Shown in pieces: positions 24,373-30,958 of a stretch of 34,879 nucleotides of DNA (the stretch's first letter is position 1; every line of letters starts with the position of its first letter). A program made the position numbers and the translations under genes. The stretch is from a virus: positions 1 through 34,879 of the IMG/VR virus record IMGVR_UViG_3300042371_001175. One strand, given 5' to 3'. The notes beneath the pieces were generated by a model. That model searched no databases. It was not told where the DNA came from and saw only the letters and a program-made list of their open reading frames with translations.

Positions 24373-24428
24373 AATATAGGGTGGTCTCAGTTACAAGAGG
24401 ATCCTACCATATTCTGGGCCCCTGTACA
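24373..24428 (-). promoter_or_regulatory. Accessory-gene promoter with conserved leader, copy 6
   Basis: TGTACA (24423-24428), 16-nt spacer, TAGGAT (24401-24406); leader GTAACTGAGACCACCC. Confidence 0.82.
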
Positions 24429-24462
24429 TGCTTTTTTACACCTAAAGCGATTTATTTTTCGC

Positions 24463-25593
24463 TTAATCTTGACCTTTGCCATCGCGCAGGCGAGTCAGAT
24501 AAGGAAAGCGAGGAATACCATCCGGTGTCAGGTTGAAGTATTTGATGGTGGCAAAAGTTCCGACCAGAGAATCCGCCTTAGGTAGCAAATCCTTTAGAAA
24601 GTCATGAGAGCCTTTGATGTTCGAGCGAAAGGTAACTCCATCTTCTCGCTTCATCACTGCATAACCTGCCATCCCCGACTTGTTGCCATTACCTTCGTAG
24701 ATTCCGACGATCTCGTATTCCTCATCCTGAAACTCCTTACGCTTCAAGAGAGTCGCCGAGCGCTTGAACTCGTACGGTTTATCGGTGCGAATCATCTGAC
24801 CCTCGAAGCCATCCTCCATGAATTTTCCGTAGAGCTCATCCAGGGTTTCTTTGGTCGTGACCTCACTGGTTTCGACCAAGACGACACTTCCTTCATTGAG
24901 GTTGAGTTGCTCATACGCTTCTCGAATGAAGGTCGTACGTTCTTTGAAGCTACGAGTCGAGTCGGCGATGTCATACCACCAAAACTCGATGATCTCAGAG
25001 GATTCAATGATATCCGCCAAGGTCGGCTTCGTTTTCTTGATCAGGGAAGAAATCTTATTGAAGTCATCATGCAAGCCGTGGCAATAAAGTTCACCGTCCA
25101 GAATGAGGTCGGGATACTGTTCGAAGAGTGGTGCCAAATCCGCCAAGATGTGGGGGATCGTCAGCCATGGTTTACCGTTACGAGTGAAGGCTCCATGACG
25201 ACTAATCACAGCTCGCATTCCATCGAGCTTTGGCTGACAAAAGAGAGGGAACGATACCTTCTTCTCGAGGTCTTCCCATTTCTTTGCAAGCATGGGTTCA
25301 ATATAAAATGACTGATCGATGTCTGTGATTGACTCAAAGCAACCACTCTGACTTTTCTTTTTCCAAAGAGCAGTAGCCTCAAAGAGCGCCTGGGCCGATT
25401 CGTTACGTTCATTTGCACGACCAACATTGGTTGCTTTGCACACGGTCCACAGTGTAGTGACGATTTTTCCTCCAACTTGGCCATGATGGACTCGGCATCG
25501 ACCGTCTTTAACTTCAATAGTCCATTCTTGAATGGCACCAGTTGAAGTGCGGCTGTATAGTGTAGGCAGATATTCGTTCTGTGTTTGATTCAT
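24463..25593 (-). CDS. ATP-dependent DNA ligase with N-terminal WGR-like domain
   Basis: 376 aa from ATG 25593 (MNQTQNEYLPTLYSRTSTGA). Residues ~8-85 look like a WGR module (EWTIEVKDGRCRVHHGQVGG ... NERNESAQALFEATALW). The nucleotidyltransferase core follows: FCQPKLDGMRAVI with the adenylated lysine at about 122, DLILDGELYC, EFWWYDIA, DGFEGQMIR, then the OB domain from FKRSATLLKRKEFQDEEYEI. It seals nicks and can serve the role of T4 gp30. Third gene behind the promoter at 26083-26110. Confidence 0.9.
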   Translation of the reverse strand: MNQTQNEYLPTLYSRTSTGAIQEWTIEVKDGRCRVHHGQVGGKIVTTLWTVCKATNVGRANERNESAQALFEATALWKKKSQSGCFESITDIDQSFYIEPMLAKKWEDLEKKVSFPLFCQPKLDGMRAVISRHGAFTRNGKPWLTIPHILADLAPLFEQYPDLILDGELYCHGLHDDFNKISSLIKKTKPTLADIIESSEIIEFWWYDIADSTRSFKERTTFIREAYEQLNLNEGSVVLVETSEVTTKETLDELYGKFMEDGFEGQMIRTDKPYEFKRSATLLKRKEFQDEEYEIVGIYEGNGNKSGMAGYAVMKREDGVTFRSNIKGSHDFLKDLLPKADSLVGTFATIKYFNLTPDGIPRFPYLTRLRDGKGQD

Positions 25594-25618
25594 AATATTA
25601 GAGTTGTTCAAGATTATT

Positions 25619-25846
25619 TCAGCCAAGCAATTCGGCTTGTTCTACTTCATATTCACGGAAAGCGTATTCTGCATCAGACACCCAGCGTTGCAGCGATTGT
25701 TGATGGAGATAGCAAACCATGACGCTCTGACCTACTTGACCAATTTGTTCGGCGATGTCCACAAAGTAAAAATACCCGGCACCTCGATTTCCAACAATTT
25801 TAATCCCGAGATGTCGAATTGCTTTATTAATTTTTGCTTTAGTCAT
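25619..25846 (-). CDS. Small protein, unknown (75 aa)
   Basis: 75 aa from ATG 25846 (MTKAKINKAIRHLGIKIVGN). Alpha/beta start with GAGYFYFVDIAEQIGQVGQS and a C-terminal acidic helix (WVSDAEYAFREYEVEQAELL). Similar short proteins occur widely in T4-like phages; function unknown. Sits between the 61-aa gene and the ligase in one operon. Confidence 0.62.
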   Translation of the reverse strand: MTKAKINKAIRHLGIKIVGNRGAGYFYFVDIAEQIGQVGQSVMVCYLHQQSLQRWVSDAEYAFREYEVEQAELLG

Positions 25847-25868
25847 AATATAGAGAGTAAGGGGGTTA

Positions 25869-26054
25869 TTAAATTGCCTGAGCAGCTTTGCCAAAGAAAG
25901 CTAAAATTTTCTTTTGAAGCTTAAGAGTTGATTCAACGATGATATACCCACTCGCATTAGCATGGGCAATCGTGTAACTTGCTTGGCAAATGCCTTCGTC
26001 AATCGTAAACTTAATAAGATCTTGGTAAGGACGGGTGAATCTGGTGCGTTTCAT
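25869..26054 (-). CDS. Small basic protein, unknown (61 aa)
   Basis: 61 aa, basic N-terminus (MKRTRFTRPYQDLIKFTIDE) and C-terminal helix LKLQKKILAFFGKAAQAI. First gene behind promoter copy 7, upstream of the ligase. No family recognised. Confidence 0.6.
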   Translation of the reverse strand: MKRTRFTRPYQDLIKFTIDEGICQASYTIAHANASGYIIVESTLKLQKKILAFFGKAAQAI

Positions 26055-26110
26055 AATGTAGGGTGGTTTCAGTTACAAGAGGATCCTACCATATTCTGGG
26101 CCCCTGTACA
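26055..26110 (-). promoter_or_regulatory. Accessory-gene promoter with conserved leader, copy 7 (ligase operon)
   Basis: TGTACA (26105-26110), 16-nt spacer, TAGGAT (26083-26088); leader GTAACTGAAACCACCC then TACATT and ATG. Confidence 0.83.
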
Positions 26111-26136
26111 TGCTTTTTTACATAAAAGGCGAAAAT

Positions 26137-26433
26137 TTAATCGGCGCTGACTGTTCCTGCGGGGGAACCAGTCTCGCAGGTCAAGATCGGGGGACTGCCA
26201 CCAGGATGTGCCGTGATCGAATCGCCGATCCTATGAGCAGCGAGTCCATTCACAAACACCGTGCCAGAACCAGTCAAGGCAACATCTTCGCCTGCGGTTT
26301 TGTCTCCGACTCGTACCGCTGCATTGCCACCGATGAATACATCAGGTGATCCTTCGCTGAAGAGAAGGTGTGGTTCCGGAACGCCATTATGCGCCGAGGC
26401 TTTATCTACACCCTTTCGAGCAATTGCTGGCAT
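26137..26433 (-). CDS. PAAR-domain spike tip protein
   Basis: 98 aa, the usual size of single PAAR proteins. The motifs GSPDVFIGGNAAVRVGDKTA and GSGTVFVNGLAAHRIGDSIT, followed by HPGGSPP and a C-terminal Cys, are characteristic. PAAR proteins cap the beta-helical needle of gp5/VgrG (T4 gp5.4) and sharpen it for membrane piercing. It is a late gene inserted in the accessory region, with its own late octamer 6 nt before ATG. Confidence 0.9.
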   Translation of the reverse strand: MPAIARKGVDKASAHNGVPEPHLLFSEGSPDVFIGGNAAVRVGDKTAGEDVALTGSGTVFVNGLAAHRIGDSITAHPGGSPPILTCETGSPAGTVSAD

Positions 26434-26438
26434 ACGGT

Positions 26439-26708
26439 TTATTTATCGTAGAGCTTCTTGAGCATCTTCTCGAAGGCGTTTACCTTCTCGAGTCGATTAG
26501 GCCAAAAGATGTAATCTTTTTCAGGGTTTTCCTTAAGATTTTTCAATAGAGGCAAGATTGACTTATACATCTTGTCCAATTTAACCTGAGTGCTCTTTGA
26601 ATCTTCTGCCTGGGCAACGAGATTCTGTACGGTCTCAAGGTCTTCTTCATGGACAGCGGTAAAACCGAAGTCAAAGATTTCATCTGGAATTGAGGATTGC
26701 ATCGACAT
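26439..26708 (-). CDS. Conserved T4-like phage protein, unknown (89 aa)
   Basis: 89 aa from ATG 26708 (MSMQSSIPDEIFDFGFTAVH). The start IPDEIFDFGFTAV with an acidic helix after it (EEDLETVQNLVAQAEDS), then LDKMYKSILPLLKNLKENPE, is a pattern I have seen in marine T4-like phages beside thioredoxin-type genes. Its N-terminus overlaps the end of the glutaredoxin-like gene by 29 nt. Function unknown. Confidence 0.65.
   Translation of the reverse strand: MSMQSSIPDEIFDFGFTAVHEEDLETVQNLVAQAEDSKSTQVKLDKMYKSILPLLKNLKENPEKDYIFWPNRLEKVNAFEKMLKKLYDK
26440..26447 (-). promoter_or_regulatory. T4-type late promoter (GATAAATA) for the PAAR gene
   Basis: Octamer 6 nt before ATG 26433; it lies at the end of the 89-aa gene and includes its stop codon. 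Confidence 0.7.
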
Positions 26709-26955
26709 GTAATTGATTAAGTTCTTCGATTGTGAAGAGTCCACCTTTATTTACCAAAACTTTATCGGATTCATCGAAGAAGATGGTCGATGGAATGAAT
26801 GTCAAGCGATATCTAATAATTTCCTGGACATGCTGTTCGAGGTCAAGGTCGACGATTTCAAAGGGGATTTCCTGACTTTCACAGAATTGCTTGACCATCG
26901 CATGATAGGCGATGCAGTCTTTGCAATGTTCCAATGAATAGATTTTGATATGCAT
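26680..26955 (-). CDS. Glutaredoxin/thioredoxin-like protein
   Basis: 91 aa with a thioredoxin fold pattern: MHIKIYSLEHCKDCIAYHAM with the redox pair Cys11-Lys-Asp-Cys14, then IPFEIVDLDLEQHVQEII, the cis-Pro loop TFIPSTIFFD, and an end helix. T4 NrdC of similar size reduces the phage ribonucleotide reductase; the same job is plausible here but no nrd genes are in view. It starts 16 nt after tRNA-Met and overlaps the following gene. Confidence 0.82.
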   Translation of the reverse strand: MHIKIYSLEHCKDCIAYHAMVKQFCESQEIPFEIVDLDLEQHVQEIIRYRLTFIPSTIFFDESDKVLVNKGGLFTIEELNQLHVDAILNSR

Positions 26956-26971
26956 GAAGTTTAGATGAAAA

Positions 26972-27046
26972 TGGTAGGGGCGGTGGGAGTTGAACCCACT
27001 ATCTGTCGATTATGAGTCGAATGCATTAACCGTCCTGCTCCACCCC
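26972..27046 (-). tRNA. tRNA with anticodon CAT (Met, or Ile2 if lysidine-modified)
   Basis: 75 nt with encoded CCA. Acceptor 2-7 pairs GGGGTG with CGCCCC, while position 1-72 is T-T. Anticodon loop CTCATAA, T-arm GTGGG-TTCAACT-CCCAC, discriminator A. The anticodon stem lacks the three G-C pairs of initiator tRNA. Confidence 0.9.
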
Positions 27047-27054
27047 AGTTATAA

Positions 27055-27300
27055 TCAAATTGGAAAGTAACGGCCTCCGCGCTTCCAATCGACTTCCTTG
27101 ATACGATAATGGTTACGTTCCATCGACTTCTCAGAGGAGTTCGAGGCAACGATCCAACCATCGGGTTGGCGAGTCAACTGCCAGGCACGACCAAGTCCAT
27201 GCGGACCACGCTTGCGATGAATACCAAGGGCTTCAAATGGGCTACGAGCCTCAACGATTGCTTCTGAGTCGTCTTTTTGTTGGATACGATATTGTGTCAT
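27055..27300 (-). CDS. Small protein, unknown (81 aa)
   Basis: 81 aa: MTQYRIQQKDDSEAIVEARS, PFEALGIHRKRGPHGLGRAW, QLTRQPDGWIVASNSS and a basic end. The pattern suggests a short beta-strand, helix and beta-hairpin; no family recognised. Own promoter copy 8. It ends 8 nt before the tRNA, so one transcript probably covers both. Confidence 0.6.
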   Translation of the reverse strand: MTQYRIQQKDDSEAIVEARSPFEALGIHRKRGPHGLGRAWQLTRQPDGWIVASNSSEKSMERNHYRIKEVDWKRGGRYFPI

Positions 27301-27359
27301 GATGTAGTATGTTGCTTTCAGTTACGGGGTTATTCTACCATAACCTGGGAAATTGTACA
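27301..27359 (-). promoter_or_regulatory. Accessory-gene promoter with leader, copy 8 (TAGAAT variant)
   Basis: TGTACA (27354-27359), 16-nt spacer, TAGAAT (27332-27337); leader GTAACTGAAAGCAAC, a variant of the common one. Confidence 0.78.
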
Positions 27360-27479
27360 CATCTTTTTATGCCTTCGAAGATTATTTTATCTTTATTGAT
27401 AGTCAATCAGTTGAGAAACCTTAAAGGTTATTCCCCTCCCCCTTTGTGGTAGATTAACTGCGGCTGATGGATACAGATC

Positions 27480-27507
27480 ATTCTACCAAACCGGCCGGAG
27501 ATGTAAA
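27480..27507 (-). promoter_or_regulatory. Orphan member of the accessory promoter family
   Basis: TTTACA (27502-27507), 16-nt spacer, TAGAAT (27480-27485) on the minus strand. No ORF or common leader follows within the ~120 nt to promoter copy 8. The interval 27301-27535 holds nothing else recognisable apart from the palindrome AACCTTTAAGGTT (about 27417-27430) and a G-rich stretch. Confidence 0.6.
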
Positions 27508-27535
27508 CCAAAAAATGCGATCAAATGCAGCGTAA

Positions 27536-28009
27536 TCAGACCATGAATCGTATCGCCGAACGAATCTTGCTGACGTGACGTTGTTTTCGATAGACACCGT
27601 CGCCTTCGCGGGAACCTGCACCGTTCGTATTTCCTTCGACCGTAGTAACCATTCCATCGGCGTCAATATCACTCACTGCGATGCCGATATGTGAGAATGT
27701 GAAAACCACAATATCACCGCGTTTGATATTATTCTTATGTGGTTTCTTAAGCTTAACCGAGTTGTCGACCTTCCGACACCAATTCTCAAAATCCCAGGCA
27801 CCCGCTGTCTGAGGTCTAGAGAAAGTATATTTCTCGCTACCCATAGACTCGCGTACACACCAACAAACGAACGCTGCACACCATGCCCAGGCGGCAGGTG
27901 GCAGCCAAGTTGCTCGCTGGTATTCTTCAATCTTCTTACCGCCATTAGTTTTTGTTTCACGAACCCCTATCTGAGACTCTGCGATTTTAGCTAACTGTTC
28001 TGCGATCAT
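27536..28009 (-). CDS. CHAP-domain endolysin (amidase/endopeptidase)
   Basis: 157 aa, a single CHAP domain without signal peptide. Catalytic Cys44 in AWAWCAAFVCWC, His107 in FTFSHIGIAV, acidic partner Glu125 in VEGNTNG. CHAP enzymes cut amide or peptide bonds of peptidoglycan. It follows a one-helix membrane protein and a spanin candidate in the same orientation, forming a classic lysis cassette. It lacks a signal, so it would need a holin for export, unlike the lysozyme at 21674. Confidence 0.85.
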   Translation of the reverse strand: MIAEQLAKIAESQIGVRETKTNGGKKIEEYQRATWLPPAAWAWCAAFVCWCVRESMGSEKYTFSRPQTAGAWDFENWCRKVDNSVKLKKPHKNNIKRGDIVVFTFSHIGIAVSDIDADGMVTTVEGNTNGAGSREGDGVYRKQRHVSKIRSAIRFMV

Positions 28010-28033
28010 ATTTGGTAAGAAGAGATGTTTGAA

Positions 28034-28240
28034 TTATTTGCCGGTTTGCTTTGCCTTACCGATATTGAGAGCCAACGCTTCAATCAGTTTGTATGCAAAG
28101 GAAAGCGGGGTACCTTCTTTTGGAGTTGGGGTCAATGCGGTGATTGCCGAGGCCAACGTGATGACTGAGGCCACGACACCGAACCAAGGATATGATTTGA
28201 TAAGTTCGATCGCCGTCGGGATTAGTAATGTGATGTCCAT
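28034..28240 (-). CDS. Small membrane protein, candidate holin (68 aa)
   Basis: 68 aa with one clear hydrophobic helix (WFGVVASVITLASAITAL, about 19-36) followed by PTPKEGTPLSF and an amphipathic basic helix. Its place between spanin and CHAP endolysin and its size fit a holin with one transmembrane segment. I recall similar proteins beside lysis genes of other phages. The call rests on topology and context. Confidence 0.65.
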   Translation of the reverse strand: MDITLLIPTAIELIKSYPWFGVVASVITLASAITALTPTPKEGTPLSFAYKLIEALALNIGKAKQTGK

Positions 28241-28291
28241 ATTTTTGTTTTGTTAGATTTTCAAGCTTCTCATAATGTATTAGAATTGTAT

Positions 28292-28936
28292 TTATACTTT
28301 GAACCTTGAAAACGGAGACCATATCGTCAATGCTGCCTTAATCACTGCAAATAAGAATGCCATTACTCCGATTGCGATAATGATACGCTTATAAACCTGG
28401 GCATCTTCGAGGTCCAATCGAAGGTTCGTGCTCTTACTGATCTCGTCAGAGAGCCTCGAGTTTAATTCGAGGATGAATTGATCTTTTTTCTGACTAGTTT
28501 TTTTCCACTTAGCAGATTCTTCATCTTTCAGCATGCCTAATTCTATGGCTTCCTGAAGAGCATCAGAGGATTTAATCATGTCATTCACCAAAGAATCATT
28601 GCTGCCGATTAGATACGCCTGATGATCTTTGATGGATATCAAGGAATGATCGAGGCCATCTGACAGTTTGACCCCTCGTTCGTCTGCGGAAGTATAAAGG
28701 CGAATATATTTCGAATATTCTAAAGCCTTATCTGCATCTGTCCCAAGTTCCGAGATGATGACGGTTTGATCATTCAGTTTAGAAGATGCCTCGCGCATCG
28801 TATCCTTTGCTTTCTCGATCGTAGGAACTACGCTTCGTTCGATAGTCGGGTTCGAAGGATTCACGATCGGCTCCGTCGGTCCGCATGCAGTCATCGCAAA
28901 AATAATCGAAAAGATCATCAGTCGAATAGTTCTCAT
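28292..28936 (-). CDS. Candidate unimolecular spanin (u-spanin)
   Basis: 214 aa. N-terminal lipoprotein signal MRTIRLMIFSIIFAMTAC with lipidation at about Cys18, a periplasmic region of ~165 residues with predicted coiled helices (KAKDTMREASSKLNDQ; WKKTSQKKDQFILELNSRLS), and one C-terminal transmembrane helix (IIIAIGVMAFLFAVIKAAL, about 185-204) with a short basic tail. An outer-membrane lipid anchor plus an inner-membrane helix in one chain is the defining layout of u-spanins, which fuse the two membranes at lysis. It leads the lysis cassette and has an exact late promoter 6 nt before ATG. Confidence 0.82.
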   Translation of the reverse strand: MRTIRLMIFSIIFAMTACGPTEPIVNPSNPTIERSVVPTIEKAKDTMREASSKLNDQTVIISELGTDADKALEYSKYIRLYTSADERGVKLSDGLDHSLISIKDHQAYLIGSNDSLVNDMIKSSDALQEAIELGMLKDEESAKWKKTSQKKDQFILELNSRLSDEISKSTNLRLDLEDAQVYKRIIIAIGVMAFLFAVIKAALTIWSPFSRFKV

Positions 28937-28942
28937 GATCGA

Positions 28943-28950
28943 TATTTATA
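28943..28950 (-). promoter_or_regulatory. T4-type late promoter (TATAAATA) for the lysis cassette
   Basis: Exact octamer, 6 nt before the u-spanin ATG. Confidence 0.75.
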
Positions 28951-28956
28951 CGAAGA

Positions 28957-28984
28957 ATGCCGTATCCCTTTCGAGATACGGCAT
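28957..28984 (-). terminator. Hairpin upstream of the lysis cassette
   Basis: Perfect 10-bp stem ATGCCGTATC / GATACGGCAT with an 8-nt loop. Downstream on the minus strand there are only a few T residues, so termination may be weak; it could instead protect RNA ends or insulate the late promoter that begins 7 nt later. Confidence 0.55.
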
Positions 28985-29010
28985 AGTATGTAACTGTATT
29001 CTACCTTCTA

Positions 29011-29322
29011 CTACTTTTTGTTTTTCTTAGATTTTTTCTTGGTCTCGACGACTTCCTTGATGGGTTCGACAACATCCTCGACGATAATAGCTCGACTAAG
29101 GATTTTTAATAGTTCGACCCTTTTTGCGACGCTCTTCACCAAGAGTTTTTCATACGACAACCGCGACGTACGAATTGCCTGAATTTCAGCCACGAATTGC
29201 GAGGATTCATATTTCTTGAGTAATGCCGGAACCCCAATGGTTCGAATCGATTTAAGATCTAAGACGAATTCGGAAAGTTCTTTCAGATAAAGAACCGTAG
29301 TGTTGTATGTTGAGCGAGTCAT
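29011..29322 (-). CDS. Unknown helical late protein with Lys-rich tail (103 aa)
   Basis: 103 aa, largely helical (YLKELSEFVLDLKSIRTIGV; SYEKLLVKSVAKRVELLKIL), ending in a highly basic tail (ETKKKSKKNKK) typical of DNA- or RNA-binding. Exact late promoter 6 nt before ATG. No family recognised. Confidence 0.65.
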   Translation of the reverse strand: MTRSTYNTTVLYLKELSEFVLDLKSIRTIGVPALLKKYESSQFVAEIQAIRTSRLSYEKLLVKSVAKRVELLKILSRAIIVEDVVEPIKEVVETKKKSKKNKK

Positions 29323-29327
29323 ATTTT

Positions 29328-29513
29328 TTATTTATAAGTGTACGAATCGTATTCGCTCTTAGGAATATCCTTTCGAGTGAATGTGATACCGGGATTTCGT
29401 TTGATCTTCTTAATCTTAAACTCATCGATTGCTTTCGTATCATGCGCCATGAAAGCATTCGTAGATTGATCCGACCATTGAAGGATCGCGACGATAGGTT
29501 TATCGATATTCAT
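29328..29513 (-). CDS. Small unknown protein (61 aa)
   Basis: 61 aa: MNIDKPIVAILQWSDQSTNA then basic EFKIKKIKRNPGITFTRKDI. Starts inside the end of the preceding gene (14-nt overlap), so translational coupling is likely. No family recognised. Confidence 0.55.
   Translation of the reverse strand: MNIDKPIVAILQWSDQSTNAFMAHDTKAIDEFKIKKIKRNPGITFTRKDIPKSEYDSYTYK
29329..29336 (-). promoter_or_regulatory. T4-type late promoter (TATAAATA)
   Basis: Exact octamer, 6 nt (AAAAAT) before ATG 29322; it overlaps the stop codon of the upstream gene. Confidence 0.75.
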
Positions 29514-29742
29514 TGATGTATCTATCCATCAAGTCGTTTGAGACTTTTTTCTTTCGCGAGCCGGCGGTAGTACGATGCCATCCACGAATCTGTTCTCCGT
29601 TGACGTTGTAAAACGAAGATAGGTTTCCCTTCGTAGTTTCGTTGATCGATCCCCAGATATTTTTTGCCGACTTACACGACAAAGAATAACTTTCTCCGAG
29701 GGTGATCTTATAGAACGCTTTCCAGAATATTTTTCTGATCAT
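29500..29742 (-). CDS. Small basic protein, unknown (80 aa)
   Basis: Start at ATG 29742 (MIRKIFWKAFYKITLGESYS), 1 nt after the stop of the 58-aa ORF; the longer frame to 29871 overlaps that ORF in another frame. The middle GSINETTKGNLSSFYNVNGE and IRGWHRTTAGSRKKK is basic and loop-like, slightly reminiscent of DNA-binding modules of homing endonucleases, but this is not firm. Confidence 0.55.
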   Translation of the reverse strand: MIRKIFWKAFYKITLGESYSLSCKSAKNIWGSINETTKGNLSSFYNVNGEQIRGWHRTTAGSRKKKVSNDLMDRYINEYR

Positions 29743-29743
29743 A

Positions 29744-29920
29744 TTAATTAGGATCCTTTCCGCCTGGTCCGTTTGCCAAAAAATCTTCGACTTCCAATTC
29801 ACAGATCGTTCGATCAACTGCTCGTCTAAGGATTTTAAATTTAGCATCAAGATTCTCGAGAGAGTTTTCAATCTCCTCGATCAGTTCGTATTCCCGTTCT
29901 TTATATTCGTCGTGGTGCAT
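29744..29920 (-). CDS. Small acidic helical protein (58 aa)
   Basis: 58 aa: MHHDEYKEREYELIEEIENS followed by LENLDAKFKILRRAVDRTI and a short Gly/Pro end. Heptad-like spacing suggests a coiled coil. It starts 5 nt after the upstream stop and ends 1 nt before the next ATG, which supports it as a real operon member despite its size. Confidence 0.6.
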   Translation of the reverse strand: MHHDEYKEREYELIEEIENSLENLDAKFKILRRAVDRTICELEVEDFLANGPGGKDPN

Positions 29921-29925
29921 ATGTG

Positions 29926-30180
29926 TTATCGAAACTTGTTGACTGGCTTGCTCTTTGCCGATGCCGAAATTGCCGAATAAAGGTCGTCCAACGCTTCATC
30001 CAAAGAATAATAATTCTCAAGATTGACTTCCCATTCATTGCGAAGGAAAGTCGAATTAGTAGGTGTCCCGGTAATTAGCTTCGTACCTTTCTTCATCACG
30101 GTCGTGGAAATATAATCTCCGTCACGTTGCTTAACCTCGATGAGGCCGATCATCTGGTCTTTGATGTGTGTCAGTGTCAT
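29926..30180 (-). CDS. Small protein, unknown (84 aa)
   Basis: Start at ATG 30180 (MTLTHIKDQMIGLIEVKQRD). Beta-rich first half (GDYISTTVMKKGTKLITGTP), then an acidic helix (YSLDEALDDLYSAISASA). No family recognised. Starts 22 nt after the 82-aa gene and belongs to the operon led by promoter copy 9. Confidence 0.6.
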   Translation of the reverse strand: MTLTHIKDQMIGLIEVKQRDGDYISTTVMKKGTKLITGTPTNSTFLRNEWEVNLENYYSLDEALDDLYSAISASAKSKPVNKFR

Positions 30181-30202
30181 AATAAAAATTGATGAGAGAG
30201 GA

Positions 30203-30451
30203 TTAGCCTTCGCGAACGATGCGGACGGTGGTATTAGGTTCATTTGGATTCATGACGTATGTATCGCCCTTATTGTCAATAACATGCAGCGTCTCGACGT
30301 TGACTTTGACAACGGTGAAGAGGTTAGTAATCTTATGGGAACCATCCCGACCACGAAAAAACTCGGTGGTGACTTCAAGTTTATCATTGAACTTGTAGAT
30401 TTCCTTAAGGGTTGGAAGGACGGTGATCGGTGCTTTTTTGAGGAGTTTCAT
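30203..30451 (-). CDS. Small protein, unknown (82 aa)
   Basis: 82 aa, beta-rich (ELRGRDGSHK-like middle: EFFRGRDGSHKITNLFTVVK; then TLHVIDNKGDTYVMNPNEP), looks like a small beta-barrel. ATG is directly behind promoter copy 9 and its leader. No family recognised. Confidence 0.62.
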   Translation of the reverse strand: MKLLKKAPITVLPTLKEIYKFNDKLEVTTEFFRGRDGSHKITNLFTVVKVNVETLHVIDNKGDTYVMNPNEPNTTVRIVREG

Positions 30452-30507
30452 AATATAGGGTGGTTTCAGTTACAAGAGGATCCTATCAAATTTTGGGCCA
30501 AAGTAAA
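30452..30507 (-). promoter_or_regulatory. Accessory-gene promoter with conserved leader, copy 9
   Basis: TTTACT (30502-30507), 16-nt spacer, TAGGAT (30480-30485); leader GTAACTGAAACCACCC. Confidence 0.8.
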
Positions 30508-30520
30508 TGTTTATTTTTGC

Positions 30521-30661
30521 TCAATATTCTTTAAGTCGACATGACTTCTTAGAAAACTGTTTCTTTTTATCGGTAAAAAACTTAGTAGGAGGAGCGATCT
30601 TATGGCGCACTAAAGCCCTAAGAGCGATCGGAGAATAATCAAATGTCATTTTGTTTTTCAT
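30521..30661 (-). CDS. Very small basic protein (46 aa)
   Basis: 46 aa: MKNKMTFDYSPIALRALVRH then KIAPPTKFFTDKKKQFSKKS. Strongly basic. The ATG overlaps the end of the 60-aa gene upstream by 23 nt and the ORF ends just before promoter copy 9, so it fills the gap exactly. Function unknown. Confidence 0.5.
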   Translation of the reverse strand: MKNKMTFDYSPIALRALVRHKIAPPTKFFTDKKKQFSKKSCRLKEY

Positions 30662-30821
30662 AATAATCAATGTAAGCTTTGACACGAGCCAAAGATTGAA
30701 ATGTCGTAGAATGCGTCAACCACATTCCACCGCTTGTTCCAGTATTAGGCAATCGTTTGTAGATCGTATAGCCAAGATATTCAGAATGCTTTTTATATTT
30801 AGGTGGAAGGGTAATGATCAT
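30639..30821 (-). CDS. Small protein, unknown (60 aa)
   Basis: 60 aa: basic start PPKYKKHSEYLGYTIYKRLP, GTSGGMWLTHSTTFQSLARV, helical end. Pattern like other tiny phage proteins of one beta-hairpin and a helix. ATG behind promoter copy 10. No family recognised. Confidence 0.6.
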   Translation of the reverse strand: MIITLPPKYKKHSEYLGYTIYKRLPNTGTSGGMWLTHSTTFQSLARVKAYIDYYEKQNDI

Positions 30822-30891
30822 AATGTAGTAGGAAATAAGGTTGCCAGTAGCAGCAACAAGGATATCCTACCACATTCTGGGCCCCTGTACA
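30822..30891 (-). promoter_or_regulatory. Accessory-gene promoter, copy 10 (divergent leader)
   Basis: TGTACA (30886-30891), 16-nt spacer, TAGGAT (30864-30869). The leader lacks GTAACTGAAACC and resembles copy 2 more. Confidence 0.77.
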
Positions 30892-30911
30892 TGCTTTTTT
30901 ACATAAAAACG

Positions 30912-30951
30912 AAAAAAAAAATCCACAACTGAAAACCAATCAGTTGTGGAT
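30912..30951 (-). terminator. Strong intrinsic terminator after the tmRNA-like RNA
   Basis: 12-bp perfect stem ATCCACAACTGA / TCAGTTGTGGAT (30921-30951), 7-nt loop, followed on the minus strand by an uninterrupted run of nine or ten T. It starts 7 nt after the encoded CCA end of the RNA at 30959-31027. Confidence 0.93.
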
Positions 30952-30958
30952 CATAAGA

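Noticed and set aside
24604-25311. 235-aa plus-strand ORF opposite the ligase
   Set aside because: Shadow of the ligase reading frame, whose minus-strand product has clear ligase motifs.
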